The position numbers were made by a program, and so were the translations under genes. This document shows positions 27,747 through 40,142 of a DNA stretch of 43,796 bases, one piece after another. This DNA is from Providencia burhodogranariea DSM 19968 (lineage in GTDB: Bacteria; Pseudomonadota; Gammaproteobacteria; Enterobacterales; Enterobacteriaceae): contig NZ_KB233226.1 in the NCBI RefSeq assembly GCF_000314855.2, forward strand, positions 132,438-176,233, given 5' to 3'. The notes under the pieces were generated by a model. It was not told the origin of the DNA. It saw nothing but the letters and a program-made list of their open reading frames with translations, and searched no databases. Every line of letters starts with the position of its first letter. Position 1 is the first letter of the stretch.

Positions 27747-28051
27747 TTACATTGCTCTTGTTTACCAATCTAATAATTAAATGGTGATATATTCACCAAA
27801 TCTCAAGTTATAATTAGCTACACATACAAAAAAACTGCCACTCGATTCACATCATTTCGTGTATCGAGCTTCCTCTAATGGGGAAATTTAACTAGTAGCC
27901 TAAATGCAATTCGAGTTATTTGGGATATATTCAGGTAAACTGTTTTTATTCAACGTCTTCCATATCGTGATCAGGTTCATTGCCTGAAAATGGTGTAAAC
28001 TCATTTTACCCATATTAATATTATGGATCATTAGCGCTTGGAATTCATCTA
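27747..28051. promoter_or_regulatory. Divergent promoter region fdoG / fdhD
   Basis: The 305-base spacer separates fdoGHI (left) from fdhD (right). It contains a palindrome TGGTGA-TATAT-TCACCA at 27782-27798, close to the fdoG start and a candidate operator, and at about 27893-27930 a fragment resembling the end of the ERIC-like repeats seen elsewhere. I cannot place promoter boxes with confidence. Confidence 0.4.
27893..27930 (+). repeat. Terminal fragment of an ERIC-like repeat
   Basis: The segment around GCCTAAATGCAATTCGAG and the following TTATTTGGGA matches the corresponding end of the repeat at 43718-43744 with a few changes. Only this end is recognisable, so it looks like a decayed or truncated copy. 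Confidence 0.45.
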
Positions 28052-28882
28052 ATGCATGAAATAAATAACACAAAAGAAACAAATTTAACCCAAATTGTTG
28101 GCGCAAACCCTACAAGCGTTCAACAAAAAGGTAACCTAGAATGTGACATCAATGACTGGGTTGCAGAAGAAATACCCGTAGCGCTTGTCTATAACGGAAT
28201 ATCGCATGTTGTAATGATGGCAACGCCAAAAGATTTAGAAGATTTTGCCATTGGGTTCTCACTATCTGAAGGGATCATACAATCAAGCCAAGAAATTCGC
28301 GGAATTGATATTATCGAAGGCTGCCATCGAGGTATCGAAGTTCATATTGAGTTATCTAGTCGCCGCTTTATGGGTTTAAAAGAGCGTAGGCGTAATCTTG
28401 CAGGCCGAACAGGTTGTGGTATCTGCGGAACAGAGCAGCTCGATGAAATATTTAAACCTATCGCCCCGCTTCCTTTTACTCAAACCTTCTCGCTTTCCAA
28501 TCTTGACCATGCTTTAACTGAACTCAAAAAAGTTCAAGAAATTGGTGCGTTAACAGGTTGTACTCATGCGGCGGCATGGATCTCCCCTGAAGGCCAATTA
28601 GTCGGTGGCTGTGAAGATGTGGGTCGTCATGTGGCTCTTGATAAATTGCTGGGTATGAAGCATCGCAACGATTGGCAACAAGGTGCGGTACTGGTTTCGA
28701 GCAGGGCAAGTTATGAGATGGTACAAAAAGCGGCTAGCTGTGGTGCAGAAATTTTATTTGCCGTCTCTGCGGCAACCTCATTAGCAATTGAAGTAGCACA
28801 AAAAGCTAACCTGACCTTGGTCGGTTTTTGTCGCCAAGGAAAAGCAACGGTATTTACTCACCCAAGCAGAATTATAGACTGA
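28052..28882 (+). CDS. fdhD: Formate dehydrogenase sulfurtransferase FdhD
   Basis: This 276-residue cytoplasmic protein carries sulfur from the cysteine desulfurase IscS to the molybdenum cofactor of formate dehydrogenases, a step essential for their activity. The two catalytic cysteines are in GCGICG (Cys122 and Cys125). Other conserved blocks are [37 protein letters not shown] and [12 protein letters not shown]. It is transcribed divergently from fdoGHI, which it serves. The length matches E. coli FdhD (277 residues). The ribosome site is weak. A long hairpin follows the gene. Confidence 0.97.
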   Translation: MHEINNTKETNLTQIVGANPTSVQQKGNLECDINDWVAEEIPVALVYNGISHVVMMATPKDLEDFAIGFSLSEGIIQSSQEIRGIDIIEGCHRGIEVHIELSSRRFMGLKERRRNLAGRTGCGICGTEQLDEIFKPIAPLPFTQTFSLSNLDHALTELKKVQEIGALTGCTHAAAWISPEGQLVGGCEDVGRHVALDKLLGMKHRNDWQQGAVLVSSRASYEMVQKAASCGAEILFAVSAATSLAIEVAQKANLTLVGFCRQGKATVFTHPSRIID

Positions 28883-28930
28883 CGAGATTACCCATACTAA
28901 AAATATACAATCATAATTTGATATTTATAA

Positions 28931-28966
28931 AATGATGAAGCGTAATAATTATTACACTTCATCATT
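28931..28966. terminator. Long palindrome between fdhD and mnmE (bidirectional terminator)
   Basis: An 18-base arm (28931-28948) is followed immediately by its near-perfect complement (28949-28966, one mismatch). It lies between convergent genes, 49 bases after fdhD and 52 bases past mnmE. The AT-rich cruciform-like structure could terminate transcription from both sides. Confidence 0.6.
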
Positions 28967-29017
28967 GAATATTTAAATTATATTTATAACCGTATTCGAC
29001 CAACTCGCTTGCAGGTA

Positions 29018-30382
29018 TTACTTACCAATACAAAAACTTGAGAAAATGCGGCCGAGTAAATCATCAGAGCTAAATTCACCCGTAATCTCGCTTAACTCCA
29101 GTTGTGCGAGGCGTAGCTCTTCTGCAAGTAGCTCACCTGAACGTGCAACCACTAATTGCTCATGACCTTGAGCTAAGTGAGTCGCAGCGGCGTCTAACGC
29201 TTGCAAGTGACGACGACGGGCTAAGAAACCACCTTCCGTATTACCTTTAAAACCCATTGCTTCTTTAAGATGATCGCGTAGCAAATCTATCCCTTTCTCT
29301 TCACGCGCAGAAAGGCGAATTAATGGGTAGCGTACATCCTCAACAAATTCGATTTCTTCACCTGTTTTATCCGCTTTATTACGGATGACCGTCACAGGCA
29401 ATGTATCTGGCAAGCGCGCCATAAATTCAGGCCAAATTGCTTGTGGCTCAGTTGCATTCGTCGTTGTGCTATCAAGCATAAATAACACACGATCTGCTTG
29501 TTCTATCTCTTTCCATGCTCGCTCAATACCAATACGCTCGACTTCGTCACTCGCTTCACGCAAACCAGCAGTATCAATAATATGCAGTGGCATACCATCA
29601 ATGTGAATATGTTCACGTAGCACATCACGCGTTGTTCCCGCAATATCAGTCACAATAGCGGCTTCTCGTCCTGCTAATGCATTAAGTAGACTCGACTTGC
29701 CAGCATTTGGACGACCCGCAATCACCACTTTCATCCCTTCACGCAACAAACTCCCTTGGCGCGCTTCCGAGCGAACACGGCCTAAATCAGCAATGACTTC
29801 ATCAAGTTTAGCTTCGATTTTGCCATCAGAAAGAAAATCAATTTCCTCATCGGGGAAGTCTATCGCAGCTTCAACATAAATACGCAATGTGGTCAGCGTT
29901 TCCACCATATGGTGAATTTGTGCAGAAAATGCACCTTGTAATGAGTTCATTGCCGAGCGAGCTGCTTGTTCTGAACTTGCATCAATCAAATCAGCAATCG
30001 CTTCTGCTTGCGCTAAATCTAACTTATCGTTCAAAAAAGCACGTTCTGAAAACTCACCAGGATTAGCGATACGAATGCCATCGATAGTAAGAATGCGTCT
30101 AAGTAGTAAATCAAGAATGACAGGACCACCATGCCCTTGTAGCTCAAGAACATCTTCACCCGTAAATGAATTCGGACCGGGAAAGAAAAGAGCAATGCCT
30201 TGGTCAAGCACAGTATCATTAACGTCGCGAAAGGGTAGGTAATCTGCATAACGAGGTTTTGGCAGCTTACCTAGTATTGTTTGAGCCACTAAAGCCGCTT
30301 TTGGGCCTGAAACCCGCAGAATACCGACACCACCACGACCGGGAGGCGTTGCCTGTGCAACAATCGTATCGTTGGTTTGCAT
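29018..30382 (-). CDS. mnmE: tRNA modification GTPase MnmE
   Basis: This 454-residue GTPase, with MnmG, makes the 5-carboxymethylaminomethyl modification of wobble uridine in several tRNAs. It has the N-terminal tetrahydrofolate-binding domain ([19 protein letters not shown]), a G domain inserted in a helical domain with [12 protein letters not shown] (G1), AGTTRD (G2), DTAG (G3) and NKAD (G4), and the essential C-terminal motif CIGK. The length equals that of E. coli MnmE. It lies downstream of yidC in the same direction, as in other Enterobacterales, separated by a terminator. Confidence 0.97.
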   Translation of the reverse strand: MQTNDTIVAQATPPGRGGVGILRVSGPKAALVAQTILGKLPKPRYADYLPFRDVNDTVLDQGIALFFPGPNSFTGEDVLELQGHGGPVILDLLLRRILTIDGIRIANPGEFSERAFLNDKLDLAQAEAIADLIDASSEQAARSAMNSLQGAFSAQIHHMVETLTTLRIYVEAAIDFPDEEIDFLSDGKIEAKLDEVIADLGRVRSEARQGSLLREGMKVVIAGRPNAGKSSLLNALAGREAAIVTDIAGTTRDVLREHIHIDGMPLHIIDTAGLREASDEVERIGIERAWKEIEQADRVLFMLDSTTTNATEPQAIWPEFMARLPDTLPVTVIRNKADKTGEEIEFVEDVRYPLIRLSAREEKGIDLLRDHLKEAMGFKGNTEGGFLARRRHLQALDAAATHLAQGHEQLVVARSGELLAEELRLAQLELSEITGEFSSDDLLGRIFSSFCIGK

Positions 30383-30410
30383 GATGTTTCTCTATCATTC
30401 CTATAAAAAA

Positions 30411-30438
30411 TTAAGGCGGTCCACATTGGCCGCCTTAA
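30411..30438 (-). terminator. Terminator of the rpmH-rnpA-yidD-yidC transcript
   Basis: On the minus strand a GC-rich stem (TTAAGGCGGCCA with TGGACCGCCTTAA, one bulged base) is followed by a run of T residues. It lies about 44 bases after the yidC stop, just before mnmE, so mnmE needs readthrough or its own promoter. Confidence 0.85.
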
Positions 30439-30481
30439 TACTATACTGTAGATGAGCACTCAGCCTCACCTACGGTTTTCA

Positions 30482-32131
30482 TTATTTTTTCTCTTTCTTA
30501 GTACGACTATGCAGACCACGTTTTTCCAGCCCACGATAAATAATCTGCTGCTGGAGGATAGTCACTAAGTTACTCACGATGTAGTACAGTACCAGACCTG
30601 ATGGGAACCACAGGAAGAAGATAGTAAATACGACCGGCATGTAGGTCATGATCTTCTGCTGCATTGGATCAGTCACGGCAGTTGGTGACATCTTCTGAAT
30701 AACAAACATGGTGATACCCATCAGAACTGGCAGGATATAGTACGGATCTTGTGCTGATAAATCCTGTATCCAACCAAAGAATGGTGCATGACGCAACTCA
30801 ACAGAGCCCATCAACATGTAGTAAAGTGCAAGGAAGATTGGCATTTGGATAACAAGAGGTAAACAGCCACCCAGAGGGTTCACTTTTTCCGCCTTGTACA
30901 TTGCCATCATTTCTTGGCTCATACGTTGTTTGTCGTCACCAATACGCTCACGCATTGCAGCCAGTTTAGGTTGCAGTAAACGCATTTTCGCCATCGAAGT
31001 GTACTGTGCTTTAGTAAGCGGGTACATAATACCACGGACGATAAACGTGATAACAATGATAGCAATACCCCAGTTACCGACAAAACCGTGAATGAATTTC
31101 AGCAGTTTGAACAACGGTTGAGAGATAAACCATAACCAACCGTAATCAACGGTTAAATCTAAGTGCGGAGCAACCGCAGCCATTTCTGACTGAATTTCAG
31201 GTCCAATCCACAATGTTGATGAGTACGTTCCTGTCCCATTAGCAGCGATAGTCATTGGTTCACTCTTATAACCAATGATAGCGGACGACTTATCAAGATC
31301 GATCGTATAGAAAGTACTCTTTTCGGTGCTTGCAGGAACCCATGCTGTTGCAAAGTACTGCTGCAACATCGCAATCCAACCACCTTTAGTCTCAATGCTC
31401 AGGCTCTTATCTTCAATATCACTAAAACTATATTTTTTATAGTTAGTTTCATCTGAAGAATATGCCGCACCACGATAAGTGTGTAATGCAAAGTTGCTGC
31501 TACCAGTATCACGTTCTTTTGGTAATTGGATAGTTTGTTTTAACTGACCAAAGAAGGCGAGGTTTAAAGATTGTGCTGTTGGGTTTTGAATATTGTATTC
31601 AACATCAACAGTATAATGACCGCGTTTCAAGACATAAGTTTTTTGATAAACCACACCGTCTTTATCGGTGAATGTCATTGGAACTCGCAGTTCATTTTGG
31701 CCGTCCGCCAGCACGAAGCTTGTTGCATCTGCTGAGTAAATAGGACGTTGTCCATTATTATTCGCTGGATTGTCTGGGCCATGTTGACCAATCAAACCAC
31801 TTTGGGCCTGATAGATAAAGCCTTGTGTAGTTTCCAGTAAACGGAATGGATCTTCCGAATTAAGGGTCGCAGGATAGGCTAACAAGTCAGCCTCATCGAT
31901 ATCACCACCACGTGTATTAATGCGCAAATCAAGCACATCAGTTTTTACTGTGATTAGGTTACCTTGCCCACTGCTCGTTACGGCTTGGGAATGACTGCTT
32001 GGCATATCCGTTTGTTGTGTAGTTTGGACAGTTTTAAAGTCCTGAGCAGCTTTATCGCTTTCCCAGGCTTGCCATACTAAGAACGAAACGAACAGCAAAG
32101 CGATGAGTAGAAGATTGCGTTGCGAATCCAT
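30482..32131 (-). CDS. yidC: Membrane protein insertase YidC
   Basis: This 549-residue inner-membrane insertase folds and inserts membrane proteins alone or with SecYEG. It has an N-terminal anchor helix ([17 protein letters not shown], residues 7-23), a large periplasmic beta-sandwich domain (about 60-345), and five conserved C-terminal transmembrane helices beginning near [18 protein letters not shown] with the conserved arginine in ITFIVRG. The basic tail (RTKKEKK) binds ribosomes. The length is nearly the same as in E. coli (548). It starts two bases after yidD and belongs to the conserved rpmH-rnpA-yidD-yidC cluster. Confidence 0.97.
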   Translation of the reverse strand: MDSQRNLLLIALLFVSFLVWQAWESDKAAQDFKTVQTTQQTDMPSSHSQAVTSSGQGNLITVKTDVLDLRINTRGGDIDEADLLAYPATLNSEDPFRLLETTQGFIYQAQSGLIGQHGPDNPANNNGQRPIYSADATSFVLADGQNELRVPMTFTDKDGVVYQKTYVLKRGHYTVDVEYNIQNPTAQSLNLAFFGQLKQTIQLPKERDTGSSNFALHTYRGAAYSSDETNYKKYSFSDIEDKSLSIETKGGWIAMLQQYFATAWVPASTEKSTFYTIDLDKSSAIIGYKSEPMTIAANGTGTYSSTLWIGPEIQSEMAAVAPHLDLTVDYGWLWFISQPLFKLLKFIHGFVGNWGIAIIVITFIVRGIMYPLTKAQYTSMAKMRLLQPKLAAMRERIGDDKQRMSQEMMAMYKAEKVNPLGGCLPLVIQMPIFLALYYMLMGSVELRHAPFFGWIQDLSAQDPYYILPVLMGITMFVIQKMSPTAVTDPMQQKIMTYMPVVFTIFFLWFPSGLVLYYIVSNLVTILQQQIIYRGLEKRGLHSRTKKEKK

Positions 32132-32133
32132 CG

Positions 32134-32394
32134 TTATAATTCTCTATTATCATCGTTTTTTTTAGGCGGAACAGGATCGTCTCCACCAGCGTGTAAAGGG
32201 TGGCATTTTAATACGCGTTTCGCCGTTAACCAACTACCTTTTAACATTCCGAACCTGCGCAATGCCTCAATTCCATAATTCGAACAAGTTGGATTGAAAC
32301 GGCAACGAGGTCCCAATAGCGGACTAATCGCTAATTGGTAACCTCTAATCAGCCCGATCAGGAGTTTTGAGCCAAGCGACTGTGTCGACGCCAT
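32134..32394 (-). CDS. yidD: Membrane protein insertion efficiency factor YidD
   Basis: This 86-residue, small basic membrane-associated protein helps YidC-dependent insertion. The family pattern is complete: [19 protein letters not shown], then [16 protein letters not shown] with its cysteine, and [15 protein letters not shown] near the C-terminus. The start overlaps the 3' end of rnpA by 37 bases, an arrangement also found in E. coli, so its translation is likely coupled. Confidence 0.96.
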   Translation of the reverse strand: MASTQSLGSKLLIGLIRGYQLAISPLLGPRCRFNPTCSNYGIEALRRFGMLKGSWLTAKRVLKCHPLHAGGDDPVPPKKNDDNREL

Positions 32395-32717
32395 AATTTA
32401 CCCAATGCTTCCATGATTTGTTGATTATCGAGATTTGCTACCCCCTTCCTTACCAATAACACAAAATCCATTGGAGGCAATTCATGTTGATGTAAACGAA
32501 AGTATTCACGCGCTAATCGCTTGATACGATTTCGCTCATGGGCTCGTTTAACATTTTTTTTAGCGATGGTAAGACCGATGCGGGGATGCCCCAGCTCGTT
32601 TAGGCGACCAAGGATTGTTATCTCTGGGGAACTCGCTCTTTGCGGCTGCTTAAAGACATTATCGAAGTGCCTGGGAGTTAACAAACGTAACTCCCGGGTA
32701 AAAGCGAGCGTAACCAC
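32358..32717 (-). CDS. rnpA: Ribonuclease P protein component
   Basis: This 119-residue, highly basic protein subunit of RNase P supports the catalytic RNA in cutting the 5' leader from tRNA precursors. The central signature [18 protein letters not shown] (residues about 54-71) is the RNR motif that contacts the RNA, and [17 protein letters not shown] opens the fold. It follows rpmH by 21 bases and overlaps yidD at its 3' end. The length equals that of E. coli RnpA. Confidence 0.97.
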   Translation of the reverse strand: MVTLAFTRELRLLTPRHFDNVFKQPQRASSPEITILGRLNELGHPRIGLTIAKKNVKRAHERNRIKRLAREYFRLHQHELPPMDFVLLVRKGVANLDNQQIMEALGKLWRRHSRLAQNS

Positions 32718-32738
32718 GTGAATAGAGGGCTAGCTTTA

Positions 32739-32894
<156 letters not shown>

Positions 32895-32994
32895 CTAACT
32901 TTAAAATTTATTACTGATTCAGTAAACGCGTTGGCAACCAGTGGAAACTGATTTACACCAGTGCCTCTATCGCAACAATATAGAAAGAGGCAGG

Positions 32995-33024
32995 ATTGTA
33001 ATAAAACATAGGGGGTCACGTCAA
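32995..33024 (-). promoter_or_regulatory. Predicted sigma-70 promoter for rpmH
   Basis: On the minus strand, TTGACG (33024-33019) and TACAAT (33000-32995) are separated by 18 bases, close to the sigma-70 consensus. They lie about 110 bases upstream of the rpmH start, comparable to the rpmH promoter arrangement in E. coli. Confidence 0.7.
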
Positions 33025-33293
33025 TGAAATGACGCAATCAAACCACTTTTATTTATAGCCTGGCTGACAGGTTTGCTGACATATGCAGTGACGACGACTA
33101 ATTGCGCGCTTTCTAGGTGGGCCCAAGATGGCTGATTAAAGCTTAATCTTGTTGTGGCTCGCCATGAAAAGTTACATTAGCGTAGTACACAGGGTGGAAG
33201 ATTATACGGACTCCACCTCAAAGCGCAAGGATCATTGGCCGATCTAAAAATATTTTTTGATCTTAGGGAATATTTTCTATAAATCGTATAAAG

Positions 33294-33389
33294 TTATCCC
33301 CAGCTCTGTGGAAAAAAAGCACGTAATCCTGATCAAACAGTGTGCCTCTCCTCTAACCGCGATGTATTACCACAATTACCTGTGGATAA
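33294..33389. promoter_or_regulatory. DnaA-box cluster in the dnaA promoter region
   Basis: A perfect DnaA box (TGTGGATAA, minus orientation of TTATCCACA) is at 33381-33389, with near-matches TTATCCCCA at 33294-33302 and TGTGGAAAA at 33307-33315. DnaA represses its own gene through such sites in E. coli. The same autoregulation is likely here. Confidence 0.7.
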
Positions 33390-33508
33390 AAAGCATAAAA
33401 ACTGTGTAAAAGAATGGAGATCTCTTGCCAATTTTACGGTATGATCTCCGGTCACATTTCTGATCTGAGGATCGGAAAAATACGATAAGTAAAAATGAAC
33501 CTATACAA

Positions 33509-33620
33509 AAAATAATTCAAGCTACATATAGGCAACAAGCTAAGCTATTCCGATGAAAAATAGATAGCACTATGATTCACTCGCTTAGCGAAGCCGACTG
33601 TAACTTAAAGTATAATGAGT
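33509..33620 (-). repeat. Decayed ERIC-like element in the dnaA leader
   Basis: The segment beginning AAATAATTCAAGCTACATA and running through GGCAACAAGC.AAGCTAT to the TTAAAGTATAATGAG end aligns with the reverse complement of the repeat at 43628-43743. Matches run along both ends, while the centre has diverged and a short deletion is present. Its end contributes a TATAAT hexamer. Confidence 0.5.
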
Positions 33621-33635
33621 ATAATTTACTTCTCA

Positions 33636-33660
33636 GGCCTCTTTTTTTAATATAGAGGCC
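33636..33660 (+). promoter_or_regulatory. Hairpin in the dnaA 5' leader
   Basis: GGCCTCT and AGAGGCC form a perfect seven-base-pair stem with an AT-rich loop, ending 66 bases before the GTG start of dnaA. It could be a leader-RNA structure or a weak terminator; which of these is not clear from sequence. Confidence 0.4.
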
Positions 33661-33726
33661 CCCAGTAAAAATTCTTTGCTTAATCCGTACTTCTTTGTTT
33701 CATTGATCTTGTTTAGGGAGTCCACC

Positions 33727-35118
33727 GTGTCACTTTCGCTTTGGCAGCAATGTCTTGCCCGATTGCAGGATGAACTACCTGCCACAGAATTTAGTATGTG
33801 GATACGCCCTCTTCAAGCTGAATTAAACGATAACACCCTGGCGCTTTATGCCCCGAATCGTTTTGTCCTTGATTGGGTAAGAGATAAATACATCAATAAT
33901 ATAAATGAATTATTGAATGATTTTTGTGGCACCGATGCGCCAGCATTACATTTTGAAGTAGGAAGCAAACCTATTACCGCTTCCCCTACCAGCCAACGAT
34001 CTCGCTATACTCCAGAAGCACCAGCGATCGCCATCCCATCTGCACCGATGAGACCAAGCTGGGATAACTCAAACAAAGTACAACCTAATGTCGCTTATCG
34101 GTCTAATGTTAACCCTAAGCATACATTTGATAACTTTGTTGAAGGTAAATCGAACCAACTCGCTCGCGCAGCTGCGAGACAAGTTGCCGAAAATCCAGGT
34201 GGGGCATATAACCCTTTATTCCTTTATGGTGGCACAGGGTTAGGTAAAACGCATTTATTACACGCCGTTGGCAATAGTATTATTCAGCACAAAGCTGATG
34301 CTCGTGTGGTATATATGCATTCTGAACGTTTTGTTCAAGATATGGTCAAAGCTTTGCAAAACAATGCGATTGAAGAGTTCAAACGCTATTATCGTTCGGT
34401 CGATGCATTGCTTATCGATGACATTCAATTTTTTGCCAACAAAGAGCGTTCTCAGGAAGAATTTTTTCATACCTTCAATGCGTTATTAGAAGGCAATCAA
34501 CAAATTATTCTAACCTCGGATCGCTATCCCAAAGAGATTAATGGGGTTGAAGATCGTTTAAAATCGCGTTTTGGCTGGGGATTAACCGTGGCGATAGAGC
34601 CACCAGAACTTGAAACCCGTGTCGCAATTTTAATGAAAAAAGCAGATGAAAACGAGATACAGCTTCCAGGCGAAGTTGCTTTCTTCATCGCTAAGCGCTT
34701 ACGCTCCAATGTTCGTGAATTGGAAGGCGCATTAAACCGTGTTATTGCGAATGCAAACTTTACAGGTCGCGCAATTACTATCGACTTTGTTCGGGAAGCG
34801 TTGCGAGATTTACTAGCACTACAAGAAAAACTGGTAACTATTGATAATATTCAGAAGACTGTCGCTGAGTACTATAAAATCAAAATTGCAGATTTACTTT
34901 CTAAGCGCCGCTCTCGTTCTGTCGCTCGTCCGCGTCAGATGGCAATGGCACTCGCTAAGGAACTGACGAATCATAGTTTACCTGAAATCGGGGATGCCTT
35001 TGGTGGTCGTGATCATACGACAGTATTGCATGCTTGCCGTAAAATAGAACAATTACGGGAAGAGAGCCATGACATCAAAGAGGATTTTTCTAACTTAATC
35101 AGAACATTATCATCTTAA
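33727..35118 (+). CDS. dnaA: Chromosomal replication initiator DnaA
   Basis: This 463-residue AAA+ initiator binds DnaA boxes, opens oriC and also regulates transcription. Domain I begins [17 protein letters not shown], and a variable linker follows. Domain III carries Walker [12 protein letters not shown] and Walker [10 protein letters not shown]. Domain IV has the DNA-binding signature [15 protein letters not shown] near the end. I choose the GTG at 33727 because a gggag ribosome site precedes it and the protein then aligns with E. coli DnaA, which also starts at GTG. The in-frame upstream extension to 33676 is not coding by this reading. dnaN follows after five bases. Confidence 0.97.
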   Translation: MSLSLWQQCLARLQDELPATEFSMWIRPLQAELNDNTLALYAPNRFVLDWVRDKYINNINELLNDFCGTDAPALHFEVGSKPITASPTSQRSRYTPEAPAIAIPSAPMRPSWDNSNKVQPNVAYRSNVNPKHTFDNFVEGKSNQLARAAARQVAENPGGAYNPLFLYGGTGLGKTHLLHAVGNSIIQHKADARVVYMHSERFVQDMVKALQNNAIEEFKRYYRSVDALLIDDIQFFANKERSQEEFFHTFNALLEGNQQIILTSDRYPKEINGVEDRLKSRFGWGLTVAIEPPELETRVAILMKKADENEIQLPGEVAFFIAKRLRSNVRELEGALNRVIANANFTGRAITIDFVREALRDLLALQEKLVTIDNIQKTVAEYYKIKIADLLSKRRSRSVARPRQMAMALAKELTNHSLPEIGDAFGGRDHTTVLHACRKIEQLREESHDIKEDFSNLIRTLSS

Positions 35119-35123
35119 TTGCT

Positions 35124-36224
35124 ATGAAATTTACTATTGAGCGCGAGCAGTTATTAAAACCGTTACAACAGGTTAGTGGCCCATTAGGCGGGCGTCCAAC
35201 GCTGCCGATTTTGGGTAACCTTCTTTTACAAGTGAAAGAAGGCGCTTTGCTATTGACGGGAACCGACTTAGAAATGGAGATGATGGCCAATGTTCCTTTA
35301 ACTCAGGAACATGAGGTTGGAGCAACGACGGTTCCAGCACGCAAATTTTTTGATATTTGGCGTGGGCTTCCTGAAGGTTCTGAAATCCGTGTAGAACTCG
35401 ATGATGATAGATTACTCGTCCGCTCAGGCCGAAGTCGTTTTTCACTATCGACATTACCCGCAACAGATTTTCCTAATTTAGATGATTGGCAGAGCGAAGT
35501 AGAGTTTTCTCTTCCTCAGTCTATCCTCAAAAAACTGATTGAAGCCACTCAGTTTTCAATGGCGCACCAAGATGTTCGTTATTACCTCAACGGTATGCTG
35601 TTTGAAACCGAAGGTCAGTTATTAAGAACGGTATCAACCGATGGTCACCGTCTGGCGGTTTGTTCGATGGATATCGGGCAAGAGCTACCATCACATTCAG
35701 TAATTGTGCCACGCAAAGGTGTGATTGAATTAATGCGCCTATTAGATGGTGGTGATACACCATTGCAGCTACAAATTGGTAGCAATAATATCCGTGCACA
35801 CGTTGGTGATTTTATTTTCACCTCTAAATTGGTTGATGGGCGGTTCCCTGATTATCGTCGTGTGTTGCCGAAAAACCCAAACAAAACGTTAGAAGCTCGC
35901 TGTGATTTATTAAAACAGGCCTTCTCACGTGCGGCAATTTTATCAAATGAAAAATTCCGTGGTGTTCGTTTGTACTTTAGTGAGAACCAGTTGCGCATCA
36001 CAGCTAATAACCCTGAGCAGGAAGAAGCTGAAGAGATTGTTGATGTTGACTATAAGGGTACCGAAATGGAAATCGGCTTTAACGTCAGCTACATCTTAGA
36101 TGTGCTTAATGCGTTAAAGAGCGAGAATGTGACACTATTTTTAACTGATGCTGTGTCGAGTGTACAAATTGAAGACTCCGCGAGCAGCGCTGCTGTTTAT
36201 GTTGTCATGCCAATGCGTTTGTAA
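35124..36224 (+). CDS. dnaN: DNA polymerase III beta sliding clamp
   Basis: This 366-residue protein, the same length as E. coli DnaN, dimerises as a ring around DNA and tethers polymerase III and other enzymes. Three clamp-fold repeats are visible, with conserved blocks MKFTIERE, GGRPTLPILGN, GTDLEMEM, TDGHRLA and the C-terminal MPMRL that forms part of the partner-binding pocket. It lies five bases after dnaA with no strong ribosome site and ten bases before recF, so all are very probably one transcript. Confidence 0.98.
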   Translation: MKFTIEREQLLKPLQQVSGPLGGRPTLPILGNLLLQVKEGALLLTGTDLEMEMMANVPLTQEHEVGATTVPARKFFDIWRGLPEGSEIRVELDDDRLLVRSGRSRFSLSTLPATDFPNLDDWQSEVEFSLPQSILKKLIEATQFSMAHQDVRYYLNGMLFETEGQLLRTVSTDGHRLAVCSMDIGQELPSHSVIVPRKGVIELMRLLDGGDTPLQLQIGSNNIRAHVGDFIFTSKLVDGRFPDYRRVLPKNPNKTLEARCDLLKQAFSRAAILSNEKFRGVRLYFSENQLRITANNPEQEEAEEIVDVDYKGTEMEIGFNVSYILDVLNALKSENVTLFLTDAVSSVQIEDSASSAAVYVVMPMRL

Positions 36225-36233
36225 TCGTTTTTT

Positions 36234-37328
36234 ATGATTCTTTCGCGTTTATTGATCCGCGATTTTCGTAACATTGAAGATGCCGATCTCCCTTTAGCTA
36301 ATGGTTTCAATTTTTTAATTGGTCCAAATGGGAGCGGCAAAACCAGTGTACTTGAAGCGATATATACCTTAGGCCATGGCCGGGCTTTTCGCAGTATTCA
36401 GGCGAATCGGGTGATCCGTCACGAGCAAGACCAATTTATCCTACACGGGAAATTGGGGCACCTTGATGAATCACGTAAACAGCTGTCATTAGGTTTAAGC
36501 AAAAATCGTGAAGGTGATAGTAAGGTCAGAATCGACGGCACGGATGGCCATAAAATTGCAGAACTTGCAAAATTATTACCAATGCAATTGATTACCCCTG
36601 AGGGGTTCACATTGCTGAATGGTGGCCCTAAGTACCGCCGTGCATTTATCGACTGGGGGTGTTTTCATAGTGAACCCTTGTTTTTTTCCGTTTGGTCTGA
36701 TTTAAAACGGCTATTAAAACAACGTAATGCTGCGTTACGCCAAGTCAGTCGCTATGACCAAATACGTCATTGGGATAAAGAATTGGCTCCGCTCTCAGAG
36801 CAAATAAGCCAATGGCGCAATGAGTATATTTCGGGTATTGCTCAAAATATTGAGCAGACCTGCCAGCAGTTTTTGCCTGAATTTGTTTTATCGGTCTCTT
36901 TTCAACGCGGTTGGGATAAAGAAATCGATTATTCAGAGCTATTAGAGCGCCAATTTGAGCGCGATAAAGCGTTAACCTATACCGCCTCCGGGCCACATAA
37001 GGCTGATTTGCGTATCAGGGCAAATGGAACCCCTGTTGAAGATATGCTTTCACGCGGTCAGTTAAAACTTTTAATGTGTGCATTAAGGTTAGCGCAGGGT
37101 GAATTTTTCACTCAACAGAGCGGGCAACGATGCCTGTATCTACTGGATGATTTTGCCTCGGAACTTGATTCGGGTCGTCGTCAATTATTGGCAGCTCGAC
37201 TCAAGGCTACGCAAGCTCAAGTGTTTGTTAGTGCGATAACACCTGAGCAAGTTAAAGACATGATTGATGTAAACAGCAAGATGTTTAGCGTAGAACATGG
37301 CAAAATAGAAGTTAAACCACAGGAATAA
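36234..37328 (+). CDS. recF: DNA replication and repair protein RecF
   Basis: This 364-residue SMC-like ATPase acts with RecO and RecR to load RecA at gapped DNA. Walker A is [13 protein letters not shown] (near residues 30-42), the ABC signature is in [17 protein letters not shown], and Walker B is in [11 protein letters not shown]. The opening [14 protein letters not shown] is typical. It is a few residues longer than E. coli RecF (357). It sits in the conserved dnaA-dnaN-recF-gyrB order, with gyrB starting 18 bases downstream. Confidence 0.97.
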   Translation: MILSRLLIRDFRNIEDADLPLANGFNFLIGPNGSGKTSVLEAIYTLGHGRAFRSIQANRVIRHEQDQFILHGKLGHLDESRKQLSLGLSKNREGDSKVRIDGTDGHKIAELAKLLPMQLITPEGFTLLNGGPKYRRAFIDWGCFHSEPLFFSVWSDLKRLLKQRNAALRQVSRYDQIRHWDKELAPLSEQISQWRNEYISGIAQNIEQTCQQFLPEFVLSVSFQRGWDKEIDYSELLERQFERDKALTYTASGPHKADLRIRANGTPVEDMLSRGQLKLLMCALRLAQGEFFTQQSGQRCLYLLDDFASELDSGRRQLLAARLKATQAQVFVSAITPEQVKDMIDVNSKMFSVEHGKIEVKPQE

Positions 37329-37334
37329 ATATAG

Positions 37335-39761
<2,427 letters not shown>

Positions 39762-39792
39762 TCATTGTTAATCAAATAATGTGATTAAACCT

Positions 39793-39829
39793 AAAACCTC
39801 GTGTGAAAACATGGGGTTTTCTTTTTTTT
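39793..39829 (+). terminator. Rho-independent terminator of gyrB
   Basis: AAAACCTCGTG and CATGGGGTTTT form an 11-base-pair stem with two wobble pairs and a loop of six bases, followed by C and eight T residues. It begins about 30 bases after the gyrB stop. Confidence 0.9.
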
Positions 39830-40142
39830 GATGACTAATCCTCACGCCATTTTACAGTTTTTTACTTTATCCAATTGATTATATTGTCTTTTTTTGTGAT
39901 ATAACCACTACTTAAATATTTCATTAATTAATATCTATCCACTTTCTAAATAATTCGAAATGTTCACACTCGATAAATAAGATGATTCCTCTAAAAAAAA
40001 CGAATTAGCATAGATAAGCTAAGGCGTTAAATCAGTAAAGCAATACATTTCATTGATAATACACACCATGCAACTTGAAACATAACAGATATTTATCATT
40101 ACATAAGGCATTTTCATACATCTAAAAAAGCTAATCATCATT
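39830..40142. other. AT-rich region upstream of the phosphoethanolamine transferase gene
   Basis: About 310 bases after the gyrB terminator contain no gene. They should carry the promoter of the following transferase gene, but I see no convincing operator. The final stretch has no strong ribosome site before the ATG at 40143. Confidence 0.4.

Noticed and set aside
33294-33389. Possible chromosomal origin (oriC)
   Set aside because: Only one perfect DnaA box and two near-matches are present, with no array or AT-rich 13-mers. In Enterobacterales oriC lies away from dnaA, beside mnmG/mioC, so these sites fit dnaA autoregulation.
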